A stretch of 64,000 nt of DNA from Andrena cerasifolii (GCF_050908995.1 NC_135118.1:20345501-20409500); one strand, 5' to 3'; numbered from the stretch's first letter, positions 10,200 through 23,815 are shown. Program-made: numbers and translations. Notes: a model not told the origin generated them from the sequence alone.

Positions 10200-13100
10200 T
10201 TACAATCCAAATTCTTTTTCATCGTCAGCGCGTATGTCGCCGTATCTCCAAATATTACGCCGATTATGCTTCGCATCCTCTTCCGCCTTCTTGTATTCTT
10301 CGATCTAAAATGAATCAGGATAAAACAATTATTCTGCGCGTGTAATGAAATGTTACCGAAGAACGCAGAAATGCAACTTGCCAATTTAGTAAGTCTCCTG
10401 TCACGTTGATGTTGAACAAGTAACAATCCATCGGCAATAAGCCCTTTCGCGATATCATCATTAGTAGAAGAAGAATTAGTAGAAGAATCAACTAATGTCA
10501 CAGCAGTAACGTTATTGTTCATCTTATATTCCCTGTTCAGTAGTAAGATTTTATCCATCACGTCTTCCTTAAAGGTTTCGACTGCCGCTTTCTTGTCATC
10601 GTTCTATAAATATTTGTAATAGATTATAGCGTCTCGTTTATAATTGCAAAGGCGAAGGGCTCTGCAAAGAAATACTTACGTCGTTTGGAAGTGCAACACA
10701 GGCAAGGGTATGCTCGTGGGCGTAAGGTTTGTCAGTGGCAAACCGTGACGGTAAATCAGCGACTCTCGTCACATTAACCGTTTCTCTGTTTCCATAATCA
10801 ATATAAAAGACGCTGATATTTACGCCAGCAGTTTTCTCTACTTTAATACGGTACCATTGATCATCGCCAGTAAACTTGGCTACGGCTAAGTCTCCTCTGA
10901 TTGGCTTATAAGCACCCGGGAGCGGAGGATTAGACGATAGCTCTTGGCGCAATTGCGACACCAAATTTTCCAGCATACTGCGTTGATCAACATTTTGTAC
11001 GTAAAAATGAAGATCTTCGGTAACTTCGGAAATCACTACCTCTTGGTAGTCAATTTTCCTTTCCACGACTTCTTTATCGTTTTCGTTTTTATCATTCTCC
11101 ACTTGTACCTCAACGAAATTCTTCCACATCTGTAGCGCGCAATAATAATTAGTATAACATTCGCAAAGCGCACACCGCGTGTCTACTCAGTTACTTACAT
11201 TCAATTTCTTTGTTTTGGCACGTTCTTCTGCTGTTTTAAGCGTCCTCGTTAATTCCCCAAAGTCAGGGAAGGTAACCACTTCTGCGAGCCCCTCCTCGAC
11301 GAGAGAAACGGACATGTTAACGTCGTTCACCGTCAACCATCCAATAAATCCGCTTCCTTTCGTCTCTGTACTTTCAATCTTAATTTCCACGTCCCTTTGG
11401 AAGCAGTGCTCCCTGGTAAAAGCTAGCGCCTTCTCACCGTACTCGTCCGCTTTAACTATGCCACCGCCCGGCAACGATCTCTGACAGCGAGGAGTTCTTA
11501 TACCTGCCAAAACAAATGTAATAAGCTGGTCTTCTTTCGGTAAAAAGAGTTTCAGGCGCGAGCCACTCGTGACAAATTCAACCACGGCTTTAATGCCCTG
11601 TGCTCGTTTCAAGGATGTCAAGAACGCCTTTGCTTTGGCAGGATCGTTGGAGAGATCTACTAATCTGTGCACAGGAACATCCTTCTTCGCGTGTAAACCA
11701 TGCTGCGACTTCTCTGCTTTACTCTCTGCAACGTGCAGTAAATTGTAGTGAGAAGAACGCTGATCGTCGTTTTGTCTGTACTTGATCACTCTTGCTAAAC
11801 CTCGCGCAACCAGTGCCTCTGCAATGTTCCTAAAAGCATATTAACAGCTTAGAAGAATTAATAACAATTGACTGTAACGGTTAATCGATCTCGTCAGAGG
11901 AGAATTTAATAACGTACGTTTTACCGCAGGTAACGGTGCAGCACAATTTCTCCGGAAAATTGTCTCTGGCTGGTTGAGTGTAATCAACGACAACCTTTAC
12001 GTTTTTTCTGATGAATTTCTCACGCAAGAATTCGCGAGCCTCTAACATCCATGGTACGTCGTAAAGAGGCTTGAAGTCTTTTCTACCAGCGTTATTGCTT
12101 TCGTCATTGGGCTTCTTTTCCCTGGCCGGTGGTCGAATGCTACTTAAAAAGACTTTCTTGTTTTCTCCATTTTGCGTCCTGATTATAAGTGCATCTGCAT
12201 TAACAATTTCAACAACAGTACCGGTGAACTCAATTTGCGGGCCAGACGGTTTATAATCTTTCCACAAACGTAAACGTGCTTCTTTCGCAGCTTTCTCTGC
12301 GAGATAGAGCTTTTCAGCACCAGCTCTGCTATTGTTAATCGACCAATCTTGGCACTTGGCAAAGCCTTCGTTCAATAAAATCTCTGCAATGTTTCCTGTT
12401 GGATGAAGAATATTTGTAATTATTTATTCAGCCGATTAGCCAGATGCTTCACTTATTCCAGTAGTTTCAAAATGTACCGACCTTTTGGATGCAGGATGCT
12501 GCCAATGAAGTTGTTATTATTAACGGACTCGAGTACTATTTCGACATCTCTATGGAGAAGGCGAGATTCGACAAAGAATTTCGCTTCATCCGCGTAAGGA
12601 TCGCCCACTGAATTCTCGCGCCTTCCATTCGGCCAGCCTGGGCATCGAACACCCGATATCATTAACATCACGTTGTAGAAATCAGGTAGTAAGAGCGCTC
12701 TCACTGTAGATCCATCGAAAACAAATTCAATAATAGCCTTCACAGGCTTCTTTCCAAATTTCTCCACCAATTTCCGAGGATCATCCACGGTCCGTTTCAC
12801 GTCGCGTATATGCTCGGAGGACGGCGACTCTGACCATTTTCCTTTTTTAGCTTGCTTCGCTGCATTCTCCAGCTCGGTCAGTCTGACCTGCTCGGCACTG
12901 GGATTTCGGGTGTCCTTTTTTACAGTTACCAAGCCCTCGGAAACCAATGTCTCGGCCACGTTCTCTCCATTTTTATCTAAAAAGGCGAGGAAATCTTAAC
13001 AGATCGTAATAACTTTTAACACGCCAGAAAGCCACTGTTTTCTATACCTTTCCCTAACCATACAGTGCCATACGCTCTAATTGAGTTCATTGATTTCTCC

Positions 13101-13914
13101 ATAACAAAAGTTACATCTTGGCCAATTAGCTTCTTGCGTAAAAATTCCCTGGCTTCCCAAGCATATGGTTCGTCTTTGCTTTCATCAATGCTAGGAACAG
13201 AGAAGAAAAGGCACGAGTTTAAAATATGTTTCTCCTAGCACGGCAACATGCAAATAATTGTACGTACCTATCATTTACTTTCCATCGCTCCAATTTTGGG
13301 GCGGTAATGTTGCACAAAGTAATGGTGACTTCGGGAGGTGGACCGCCGATTGGTTGGCCACGAATGATAATGGTATCTCCAGAAGTAACCTTCAAATATA
13401 AAATTCTGCATTAGAAAACAAGGTAGACAAATTTATTCTTAATTGATAACATAGCACTGTGCATAATAGCTGCGTACCAACATATAAAGTTACACTTTTC
13501 ATAGAAGACTAAAAGGATAAAGGTGGGCTTTATTTAGCTCTTTTAAAAATACAGCCACACAAACCGAAGGATAAGCCCAGTAAATAGAGGCTAATACCAT
13601 ATTACATAGAATCCTAAGAATGTCATAAGCATTTGAACAGCAATTAGCATCTTACTATTAAAAAGAATCGCGTACAGAACGAAAATATACCAATACGAGG
13701 ACCATATGTTTTCGATAGCGATTTTTCGCTCCAATTCCATGAAATGGGATCGAACAGATGTCAAAATATTAGGTTATATATGACAGTAATCGCATAAATA
13801 GTAATTAAGTTAGGGCGGGATATTGTTCGTAGGACAGATTTCCGCCAAATTCGAGTACTTTACCTGTTTTACTACTCCGTTTCGTGATTTCACTTGCCCC
13901 TGGGGTGCGCTCAT
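10200..13914 (-). CDS. Tudor-SN: Tudor-SN / SND1 staphylococcal-nuclease and Tudor protein, 9 exons
   Basis: Conserved RISC-associated and stress-granule protein with four SNase-like domains, then a Tudor domain embedded in a fifth split SNase fold; it binds RNA and symmetric dimethylarginine. Minus-strand exons: 13864-13914, 13268-13389, 13048-13190, 12482-12976, 11918-12395, 11199-11829, 10680-11129, 10382-10603, 10200-10304. Phases agree throughout and total 898 aa (human SND1 is 910). Hallmarks: IIIRGQPIGGPPPE (SN1), EPYAWEAREFLRKKLIG, VRALLLPDFYNVMLMISG (SN2), LSSIRPP (SN3), YRQNDDQRSSHYNLL and GSRLKLFLPKEDQLITFVLAG (SN4), then the Tudor core VAKFTGDDQWYRIKVE with FYIDYGNRE, which carries the aromatic-cage tyrosines. 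The C-terminus is RRNIWRYGDIRADDEKEFG-type. The last intron appears to be GC-AG: donor TTG|gcaagt at 10381-10380 restores full alignment to the family. Confidence 0.97.
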
Positions 13915-15556
13915 CGTGTCGTTAGTTTACCACGTTAAACACCAGGAAAAAATCTATAATTTCTCCGCCTGCGTCGTGCCCTGGAGAGTTTTCGGTGAAT
14001 AGAAATTATCTACACGCTGGTTGTTTATCCTTCTCGTGAATATTCGTCAGAAATTCAAGAAAAATTTGACATGTTGGACCGGAGTAGTGAAACTCACGCT
14101 TTCCACGTATCGTGGAAGAGTCGGCACGAGCGCAATCTACACAGAGAAACATCGTCCAAGTACGTTTGATTTGGTGGTGATGTGGCAACACGCAACACTT
14201 CGACAACCAACAGTGTCGCGCTCTATCGGTCAACACACACCGATAGTTTGATCGGTAGAAAAAGTACCATTACTTTTAAAATTCTGTAGAATAGGAACGG
14301 ATTTATTGCCGTATAAATAAATACAGTGCGTACTATTTGAATCGCATTCCTTAATGCGTCCGCAACCCAGAGCCATTCCCACGTCTTGAAACAACGAAAA
14401 GCTTCTCATATCAATAAACATATTGTCTCCTTTTCTGACCGCTATACTTTTTCATACGCGATTATACAGTTTACTGTACGGTAGACAATATTCATTATCG
14501 TAATTATCAATAGGATTTGCTGTATTACTATCACGTATGAACATATTCACACCACGATATTATTATATGAAATTAATTCTGTTCAAAGAAGATAACATAT
14601 GATACTGCAGCAATCGTTCAAAAAGAAATAGAGTATTCCGAGTTTCAGGATGTGAACGCTTTGAATGAGAAATAGATGTAACATCTAATTGAAAGGTGTA
14701 TGTATTAGTTAAATAAAGTCTCGTAAGTTTTTGTATTGTCTAAATTCATATTTATACTATTTGCACGGTCGATGAATCCGCTCACCATGTGCGGTGAATG
14801 CACTGGTGATCAGTACAATCATTAAATTCACTGAAATGTTGAAGCTTCACCAACACATTCGTCGTTTCAATATTTGAAATAAAATTTTTAATTTCTACTG
14901 GTCACAAAACTTTTCACTTTTATAAGCGTGAAGTAATAGGAAGCTACAAATTTTTATTCTGGATGTGTCTTTACAAAATTCTGGATATTTTAAGAAATTC
15001 GTCTATTAATATGAATATCGACTTAAAAGGATTTTTAATTTTACGCGTAATTTTTTATTTTTAAACTAAAATACAATAGGACCAAGGAAATACACTCATA
15101 AATTAAATATGTAATGATATTTTATTACGGACAAAACTTTACAACGATTTTAATATTACTTGGCTACATGAAGATCTCGCGATGGAATGATGAAAGTGTA
15201 AAAATGACACTGAAACGACGTAAGAGTACAAAAAAATCACGATAACGATGCAGCCTTATGAAAATGGTAAAAAAAAACGAAATTAAGGACAGAATTAAAT
15301 GGTAGGCTCTAAATAAGAGCCGTGCCGCGTGGAACGACTCTCATGCTTTAATTTCATATTTATCAAATAAATACGAAAATTTTAGTAATTGTACTATGCA
15401 TACCCTAAGTAAGCATGACGCCCCATTCTGTCGCATAACGAAAGATAGAAATGAAATAGGAAACCGTTCAATACTTAAGTAGAAGTAATCTGTAACAGTC
15501 TTTCTACATCCTGTAAGTCTTTGGATTTGGTTTAGTAATGCTAAACAATAGGATTC
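13915..15556. other. 5' flank of Tudor-SN and 3' UTR/flank of Hsp83
   Basis: The Tudor-SN promoter should lie just above 13914, but no TATA box is evident. The part above about 15100 is the Hsp83 3' UTR. Between them I see only AT-rich single-copy-looking sequence and a short imperfect palindrome near 14775-14800. No coding exon was recognised. Confidence 0.5.
15121..15126 (-). terminator. Candidate poly(A) signal of Hsp83
   Basis: AATAAA on the minus strand about 430 nt past the MEEVD stop codon. The position is plausible for Hsp83; other TTTATT words nearby make the choice provisional. Confidence 0.45.
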
Positions 15557-18097
15557 TTAATCTACTTCTTCCATTCTGGATGTTTCCTCTGTATCACCTT
15601 CTAGCGGTGGAACTTCTGTATCCATTTTCTCCTCTTCTACAACTGGTGTGTCGTCGTCATCGTCGAAACCAAGGCCAAGCTTAATCATCCTATATATTCT
15701 GGACGCATGCACCTGCGGGTCTTCGAGAGCGAATCCAGAAGACAGCAGCGCTGTCTCGAACAGAAGCATAACCAGATCTTTCACAGATTTGTCATGTTTG
15801 TCTGCCTCAGCTTTCTGCCTCAAGTTCTCCATGATCGGATGATCCGGGTTGATTTCCAAATGTTTCTTGGCGGCCATATATCCCATGGTCGATGTGTCCC
15901 TGAGAGCTTGTGCTTTCATAATCCTCTCCATGTTCGCTGTCCATCCATACTGCGACGTGACGATACAGCACGGAGAATCAACTAGCCTGTTCGACACAAC
16001 AACCTTCTCCACCTTCTTATCTAAAATATCTTTCATGACTTTGCAGAGATTCTCAAACTTGGTTTTGTCCTCTTCACGTTTCTTCTTCTCCTCCTCGTCT
16101 TCTGGAAGCTCCAAGCCTTCCTTCGTTACAGAAACCAGCTGTTTGCCGTCAAATTCTTTCAATTGCTGTACAACGTACTCGTCGATAGGCTCTGTCATGT
16201 AGACCACTTCGAAGCCACGCTTCTTAACCCTCTCTACGAACGAGCTGTTTGTTACTTGTTCCTTACTCTCGCCAGTAATGTAGTAGATGTGTTTCTGACT
16301 ATCTTTCATTCTGCCAACATAGTCTTTGAGCGAGCACATCTCATCTCCAGAGGCAGATGTGTGATACCTCAGTAACTCCGAGAGTTTCTTCCTATTTTGG
16401 CTATCTTCGTGAATACCTAACTTCAAGTTCTTGCTGAACTGTTCGTAGCATTTCTTGTAGTTCTCTTTATCTTCTGCTAGCTCCTCGAAGAGCTCTAAGC
16501 ATTTCTTTACAAGGTTCTTTCTGATAACTTTAAGAATTTTGTTCTGTTGCAACATTTCACGGGAAATGTTCAATGGGAGATCCTCGCTGTCTACGACACC
16601 TTTAATAAAGTTCAGGTATTCTGGGATAAGGTCTTCGCAGTTTTCCATAATGAACACCCTGCGTACGTACAGCTTAATGTTATTCTTCTTCTTCTTGTTC
16701 TCGAAGAGATCAAAGGGCGCGCGTCGTGGAATGAAAAGTAACGCACGGAACTCCAATTGCCCTTCCACCGAGAAATGTTTCACAGCCAAATGATCTTCCC
16801 AGTCATTGGTCAAACTCTTATAAAATTCACCGTACTCCTCTTGAGTAATATCATCTGGATTTCTCGTCCAAATTGGCTTCGTCTTGTTCAGCTCTTCGTC
16901 CTCGGTATACTTTTCTGTAATCTTCTTCTTCTTCTTTTGCTTCTCATCTTTTGGCTTGTCCTCTTCCTCGTCTTCCCCAACATCTTCAATTTTCGCCTTC
17001 TCGTCGTCTGTCTCTCCTTCCTTCGCCGGTTGTTCCTCCTCTTCCTCTTCGTCGTCGCTTAGCTCCTTATCCCTTTCTTTCTCAACGGTAAGTTTAATTG
17101 GATAGCCAATGAATTGAGAATGTTTCTTGACAATTTCTTTGATCTTCGACTCTTCCAAGTACTCGGTCTGATCCTCCTTGATGTGCAGGATAATCTTGGT
17201 ACCCCTTCCGATCGGTTCTCCACTGTCCGGACGGACAGTGAAGGAACCGCCAGCAGAAGACTCCCATAGATACTGTTCGTCGTCATTGTGCTTGGAGATC
17301 ACGGTAACTTTATCTCCTACCAAGTAGGCAGAGTAGAAACCCACACCGAACTGACCGATCATAGAAATATCTGCGCCAGCCTGAAGAGCTTCCATAAATG
17401 CTTTCGTGCCAGACTTAGCAATGGTACCCAAGTTGTTCACAAGGTCAGCCTTGGTCATACCAATGCCACTATAACGAAAATAAATTTAATTACCTAACTG
17501 TTTCCATTCCTACTAACAATTTATCAGAGATAAAGACTTTCGCGTTCACTCGATATTAAGTAACAGCCGATCGAAAATCAAAATCCATGAAATCTTTTGG
17601 GCGAACCCAAGAAATACAATGATTTCTGCGATACGAGAGACGCGAGAAAGAGTATTTTATCTGACAAATTGATACTTACGAGTCAAGGATAGTCAAGGTG
17701 CGGTCATTCTTATTAGGGATAATTTTAATGAACAATTCCTTGCAAGTGTCTAATTTGGATGGGTCTGTGAGGGACTCATAACGAATTTTATCCAACGCCT
17801 AAAACAAACGAGATCGATAATGCCAATCAGTCGTCAATTTCACAAAATATTTTACAGGATCGCTGGATGAATGAAATTTCCTTTCAAGGATTACTTGAAA
17901 GCACCGCCGTGTACATTGGAATAATATCTCGCCACGTAACTGGGCGTAAGAAAAATTGCACTTACATCGGATGCGTTGGAGATCAATTCTCGGATGAAGA
18001 TTTCTTTGTTAGAGTAGAACGTGTTGATGATCAAGCTCATCAATTGTGCAATTTCGGCCTGGAAGGCGAAGGTTTCGACTTCGCCGGCATCAGTCAT
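15557..18097 (-). CDS. Hsp83: Cytosolic heat-shock protein 90 (Hsp83), 3 coding exons
   Basis: ATP-dependent molecular chaperone dimer that matures kinases, steroid receptors and other clients in the cytosol. Coding exons on the minus strand: 17966-18097 (44 codons), 17680-17798 and 15557-17468, with GT-AG introns and matching phase, giving 720 aa (family about 715-730). The start is the ATG at 18097 (MTDAGEVETFAFQAEIAQL); an in-frame TAG lies eight codons upstream. The N-terminal GHKL ATPase domain shows YSNKEIFIRELISNASD, GIGMTKADLVNNLGTIAKSG and GQFGVGFYSAYLVGDK. A Glu/Lys-rich charged linker, the middle domain (LFIPRRAPFDLFENKKKKNN, LPLNISREMLQQNKILK) and the C-terminal dimerisation domain follow. 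It ends in MEEVD, the TPR co-chaperone-binding tail that marks the cytosolic form. Two perfect heat-shock elements lie upstream of the ATG. Confidence 0.99.
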
Positions 18098-18313
18098 GGT
18101 TACGGCTCTTCCCAACTATCTCACACTTTCAGTCAGTAAAATAAATACTGATATTTCGAAGATCCAACTGAATGAATTGTCCTCGTACTGAACTCTAGGA
18201 TAATTTTACACGCATGCACTCGCAGGGTAAGTGTAACCTCGCGCGCACCTCGCGACGAACAGCTCTGCTCGCAGTCACTTTTCAGAGTATTGAATCCTGC
18301 CGCGCTGCGGCTG

Positions 18314-18321
18314 CTTTTATC
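18314..18321 (-). promoter_or_regulatory. TATA-like box of Hsp83
   Basis: On the minus strand the sequence reads CGATAAAAGC, a TATA-like box about 215 bp above the ATG and only 8 bp below the proximal heat-shock element. Transcription would start near 18285, leaving a 5' leader of about 190 nt unless a small intron is removed from it. Confidence 0.5.
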
Positions 18322-18328
18322 GAGCTTT

Positions 18329-18379
18329 GAAGATTCTAGAAGGCGCTTGCCGGAAGTCTGCCTAGTTTCTAGAACATTC
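18329..18379. promoter_or_regulatory. Two heat-shock elements upstream of Hsp83
   Basis: HSE 1 (18329-18341) reads GAAgaTTCtaGAA and HSE 2 (18367-18379) reads TTCtaGAAcaTTC. Each has three perfect alternating 5-bp nGAAn units, the binding pattern of trimeric heat-shock factor. They lie 28 bp apart, immediately above the TATA-like box, so strong HSF control of this Hsp83 copy is expected. Confidence 0.88.
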
Positions 18380-21300
18380 TATCAAGTGCGTTACTTTAGC
18401 AAACCTTTGCTCACGAATCTGCTCGCGGTATTTAGCAGAAGTTACGTTCGAAATTCATTTCACGAATATAGAAGATACTTAGAACACGAGTTTGGCAGGA
18501 ATTCCCTTGGCAACTGAAATAAATTCGGCAGCTTCTAATTGGACTCGCGTGGTAGCAGGAAATGGCGACATAACTGCACATGTCTAGAAACGTCGCGAAT
18601 CGCGATACATCGCAATTGAGAATTGAGTGAAGCTTATGCGGCAAATACCAAAAATTGGTTAGATCACGCGAAAACGTATATATGCACACGAAATGCACAT
18701 TTAGTACCGTTGTAGATTAGGTATATAATAATATTTGTTTACACGTCTACGACATTCTTTTAATAATACTCTGTACAATACCTTTGTCAGAGCAGAATTT
18801 CACTTTTCTTTGGATACGCACTACACTACAGTTTTGTTATTTGTAACAATCTTTTTCGATCTTAATTAAAGAAAATATATTAATGTGTAATATATACTCT
18901 ATGATACATTTGCAACGATTTTATTGCAAAAATGTGCTCGTTGGTTTCGTATCCTTTGTATTTTTTTGTTATTAGTGTGTTTTTACGCAGATATTCAAAC
19001 AGCCAATGTAAGGTACCGTTATATAGGTCATGAGTATTTTCTTGAGCAATATGAAAAATCAGCTGACATTGTTTTTATCGAAATGTTCACGATTAATAGT
19101 TTCAAAATTTCACGATACTTCTGAACTTAATCCTAGAATTTCTGACAGCGTTCGTTTCACAAAGAACCGAATAATTTGATTCTGACTTTGAACTGAAATG
19201 CAAAGAAATATTTGGATATCCGTATGGGGTCTCCATATATATATTCTTTAAACAATTAATTATTTACATATATATATATATATATACAATATAAGAAAAT
19301 GGGTACGGCATGTTCAGGCACGATCAATGATACCGTGTTCGCACAGCCATGCTCGCGTACCTATCATATTATCCTCGATTCTCATTTCATTCAGTGTCAG
19401 CTTTGTAAAAGTAACTTATCGCAACTTTCCTCGCGCGATTTGTAAAATTTTATGCTTCGAAAACTCTGGAAATGTAACGAAAGAATTTCGTAGTTTGGAA
19501 GGCAGAAACGGGGATCCTATATACATAGTAATTTTTGACGTATGCGGAACTATGCGAAACTGTCGATATGGGAGAAATATTAAACCGCTGCGTCTTGACA
19601 CAATTTTTCAGGGTTGCATACTTATCATAATCGCATCTTGGGCATCGCGCGGAAGCAATGTTAGATATGAGCAATAAATGTGATATACCAACGGATGGTT
19701 CAAGTGGACATCCTTAACCTTAGTTTTACAAAAGCAACACAAAAAAACGAGAATGTCGATGTATCATCTTTTCTACATAAACATGTCGCCGATAAAATGA
19801 AATAAATGTTTCTAAACTTATGAACACAATTCAACAATATTTCTCTCTATAGATAATTCAAGAAGATTGCGAGGGAGTAAAGGTTAGGTGGTTTTATTTT
19901 CTCACTGAAGCACTGTTGTTGATTACAGCGTTAACATTCGAAACTCTGAGAACTTTTGGTAAAAAGGTGGCGTAATTATTCGACTACATAATTGTTAAAT
20001 ATTGTTTCGAAATTTAGACTCCGTCCGAGTCCTTTTTACGTATTTAGTTCAATTTTCCCATAGATGGTAGCCGTGGGTGTATATATATTTTCGTTGGCGT
20101 TGAGCATGCTAAGCCATATATTTCATAAAACATTACTTAAAACAGACAGATAACCTAATTTTATATTTGGTTATACTTGTTAGATTGATATCTGATAAAT
20201 AAAAAATGATGGTAACATAAAACTTGAATACGATTAATTTATGAAACCACAGGTACAGAATAGATCTTACATCCAATGTCAATTTTTATCACACGGATTA
20301 GGGGTTCTAGATCCCCGTGTCATTTTCATATCACATGCAACATTATCGATTCAAAGTGGAGTTCGATCGCAAATCTACTGAGATGACGAATTGACACTAA
20401 ATATGATGAAACTTGCTACGAACAACACAAATGTGAATTGATCTTGATCCACAGTGGACCAGGTGGTGACAATGACAACAAGTGTGCGCGGGAACCAGAC
20501 CAATTTACATTGTGAACGCATCGTTATTGTTTTATCCTTTACTAAGGAAGTTTACCGTCTAGTCTACTTATCGACTACGGCGATCAAGTTGAATTAATTC
20601 CCAGAGTCACCGTTCTTAAATGTAGGGTGCGCGTTTAAACCACTGGTCCTATACCTCGTCTGTGGTGCCACTGATTTCTCACGATGTCGGTATTTCAGAT
20701 CGTTACTAGAATAAGATTTAAATATTCACGTCATCTATACGGCAGGAATGTTCATCCTACCAATATGGATACCTTCGCCGGATCCAGCAGAATATACAGG
20801 TCACGTGACTTCGCATATTAAAACTGCCATATTGTAATCGCCGCGTGCCGGGTTCAAATCGTTCCGTTAATTTCTATCATTGTTCGTCGTTTAGTAGTGA
20901 GATCTTCGTAAAGAAAGTGTTCGCGTCGAGTGTGAAGCGCCTAGAATACGATAGCTGAAATGTTTGTTACCAGCGAAACGCGAGTGATCTTCGGAGACGG
21001 AAGGAAATCGATCGAACTACGCGGGATAGTGTGCTGTTTGACTGGTGGCGTGTTCGATGTACGAGGAAAAGGACGAGATTTATTATTTACAAGGTTCACA
21101 ATTTTCGTCCATAACATAATTTTACTCACGCAATAAAAACTTTTACATAATAATGTCGTATCACGTAGTAATAGTTTCATTTAGGTATATCGATCATGCA
21201 ACGACACGATATTCTCTTCTCTGTTTATACTCGTTTACGTAACAATATCTATCATACTCGTCGCTGTTAACCGATGGTAATAGCTCTTTGCTTTCCGGTA

Positions 21301-21420
21301 ACAAGCTTGTAATTTCTCACAGGCCATACATGCTCGCTGCAAATTGCATGACTCACAGCGATCGACCTTAATATATTATAGAAATTGTGATCCTTCGTGA
21401 GCGTACAGTAGGTGAACAAG

Positions 21421-21444
21421 CACGCGCACGCGCGCGCGCGCGCG
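21421..21444. repeat. (CG)n alternating purine-pyrimidine tract
   Basis: 24 bp of alternating C/A and G, mostly CG dinucleotides; a Z-DNA-prone microsatellite. Confidence 0.85.
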
Positions 21445-23780
21445 TCCTTCGCTAACCGCGCCATTTTCAAACCTGCATTTTAACGTTCAACACGAAAGTG
21501 ATCTGCTTTGGACACTTACGAACAATTCCGCGGTTACTCTTTTTGCGCGAGATCTGTTTCTCTTCTCGTATTGAACAGGATACATATACGTAATCATATA
21601 ATTTTCAAGAAACAAATTCTTATTGCAAACAGAGTAGGAACCTCGACTAATTCAATATTACGGTTTCTCGATCATTTGAGTTTCTGTTATCAAAGGCAAA
21701 AGTATACTTGCCTGTAACAGCAGGGATTATATTTTTAACGTGGAACTAAAGATAGTGCTAATTCGTTATTACCGCTCGGTGTTCTAAACTGTACACTGTA
21801 GTGATATATTCACGAATAATAACTTCTACAACAGAATATTACAGTTCTTGTTATCGGGGAGAGCTAACATTTAATACTAATAATGCATTAAGTAACACTA
21901 TTAAGTAACAAATGGGCAGTTTTGTGTAAATAAATGTAATTTTAAGTATTTCTACCAAGATTTCAATTCAATTTACCTACCTATTAGAATCGAGGTTCCA
22001 CTCTATCATTATGAATTCTATTATGATTCGCTAGAAAGGATGGAGGAAAGGAAGGATCTCTTCTTTCTTTTCCTTAATTTTTTTTCTTTTTTTTTTTAAA
22101 CAATACGTGTCATTTTAAAATGCTGGTAAAATTGTCATTCTACGATTTCGCGACGTAATAATACGAACGATTGAATCTCCTGCCTTCGGAACGATATGGA
22201 TCATCGGAAGCGTGATTTCGCGGTGATGCGTGCGCGTGCGCGTGCGCGTGATCCTTACTTATTTGTACGTAAAATTATTTCTCATTATACACTGATGCGT
22301 ATCTAGACTTTTGTTCCGTTACGAACGTTATTTAGAATATTTATTTCAATGAGCAAGTAACTAGGAGAGCCTCTGTTTTATTTACTTCTTTTTCCTTTTT
22401 TCATCTTTTGTTCGCCTTTTCGTTCTTCTTTTTCTTCTTTTTTTTTTTTTTTGCTTTTAAAATCCCGATTTCTTTTCTTATCTAAACGACACGAGCGCGA
22501 GGACACGCTTACGTCCCGTTAATTACGTCCATTTCTCGGCAGTCAGCGCGAGCAATTCATCGATTCTGACGCACGTAATACGGTAGAGTGTTTATAACTG
22601 AAATACACGCACTCGTTCTCTCCCTCTCTCTCTCTCTTGCCCTTTCTCTCTGTTTCTCGTCCTCTTTCTCTTTCACTCTTTGTCACCTCACTCACTCTCT
22701 CTTTTAATTATTCTCTCCTCTCTCGCTTGCACTTTCTAATCTGGTTTATTTACAATGTATCCTTTCGCCTCGAATCGCGCTCGCTGGATGCCAGTCTGTC
22801 GTTCGTGAACAATGAATACTCTAAGAGCCAGTTTGCGCAATGTGCGTCCCTGTTAAATGCGTAAACCCGCTCTTAAATTACAAACAATTAACCGACCGTA
22901 ATAACATTTTTGTGCCTTCGGAGACATAAGCTTCTTATTTTAATTGAACGTCTGCTCGTGCCAGCTTATCAAACACAGAATAAGGAGGATCAAGCGTAGC
23001 GGTATTACGGAAGGAAGAAAAGAAAAGAAAAAAGATGAGAAAGGGGTAGAGCAAGGATACAGCATGCCAGCGACGAAGAGAAGTGGGGTTCTTTAAGTTC
23101 TCCCTCTCGTATATTTGTCGATCTTTCAATGATCTATAACGTATTTACATCCCTTATGCAATAGACGTGTCTCTGGCATTCGGTGAGCGTCGAGGTAGCC
23201 TAGAATCTATCTCCTCTTCGACAGGATATCTGATCTGAATTCTGTTTAATCGCGAGTACGAGGGTTTTATGCGCGAGCGCGCGCGATAGCCGTTCGTACG
23301 GGGTGGTAGGTGAGTGCTTCCCCACAGCGACGATCACCCCCTTCTTTCTTCTCTGGAACGATCAATGGTAATTGAGCTGATATTTATACGTTCTCGTCGA
23401 CCATGCATTTTATTCGGATATTACAAAAAACGGTTTCTTAATGGCGCACGGCTATTCGTAAGTGAGGGGCGTACCGTAACCTGCCCGTTCTCGTTCCCAT
23501 GTAATTCCCGTCTCGCTACAGTCAGAAGGGAAGATCGCGGTTCGCCAATCGATCTTGCCCCGTCCCATTTCGCCCTCGACTCGTCGCCCAGCCGAGTTTT
23601 ACGCTTTCGGCCGGCGTCCGAGCCGAATGGTGCGGTCGCACTCGAAGTGACGTAGGAAATGATTGATCGGCCCGGGCAGATATCGAGGCACCCGCGCGAT
23701 CGGACGAGGATCTACAAAAATCACGGTGATTCTCGGTCTAATTATTTATCCACTTTCGGCCACGCTGATTTCATTTTCTG

Positions 23781-23781
<1 letters not shown>

Positions 23782-23815
<34 letters not shown>

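Noticed and set aside
15648..17497. Several plus-strand ORFs over Hsp83, up to 117 codons
   Set aside because: Shadows of the highly biased Hsp83 coding strand; the Ser/Phe/Leu runs mirror the Glu/Lys charged linker.
20845..20870. B-box-like GGGTTCAAATCG, possible tRNA
   Set aside because: The flanking bases do not form a T-arm stem, and no A box or anticodon arm lies at the right distance.
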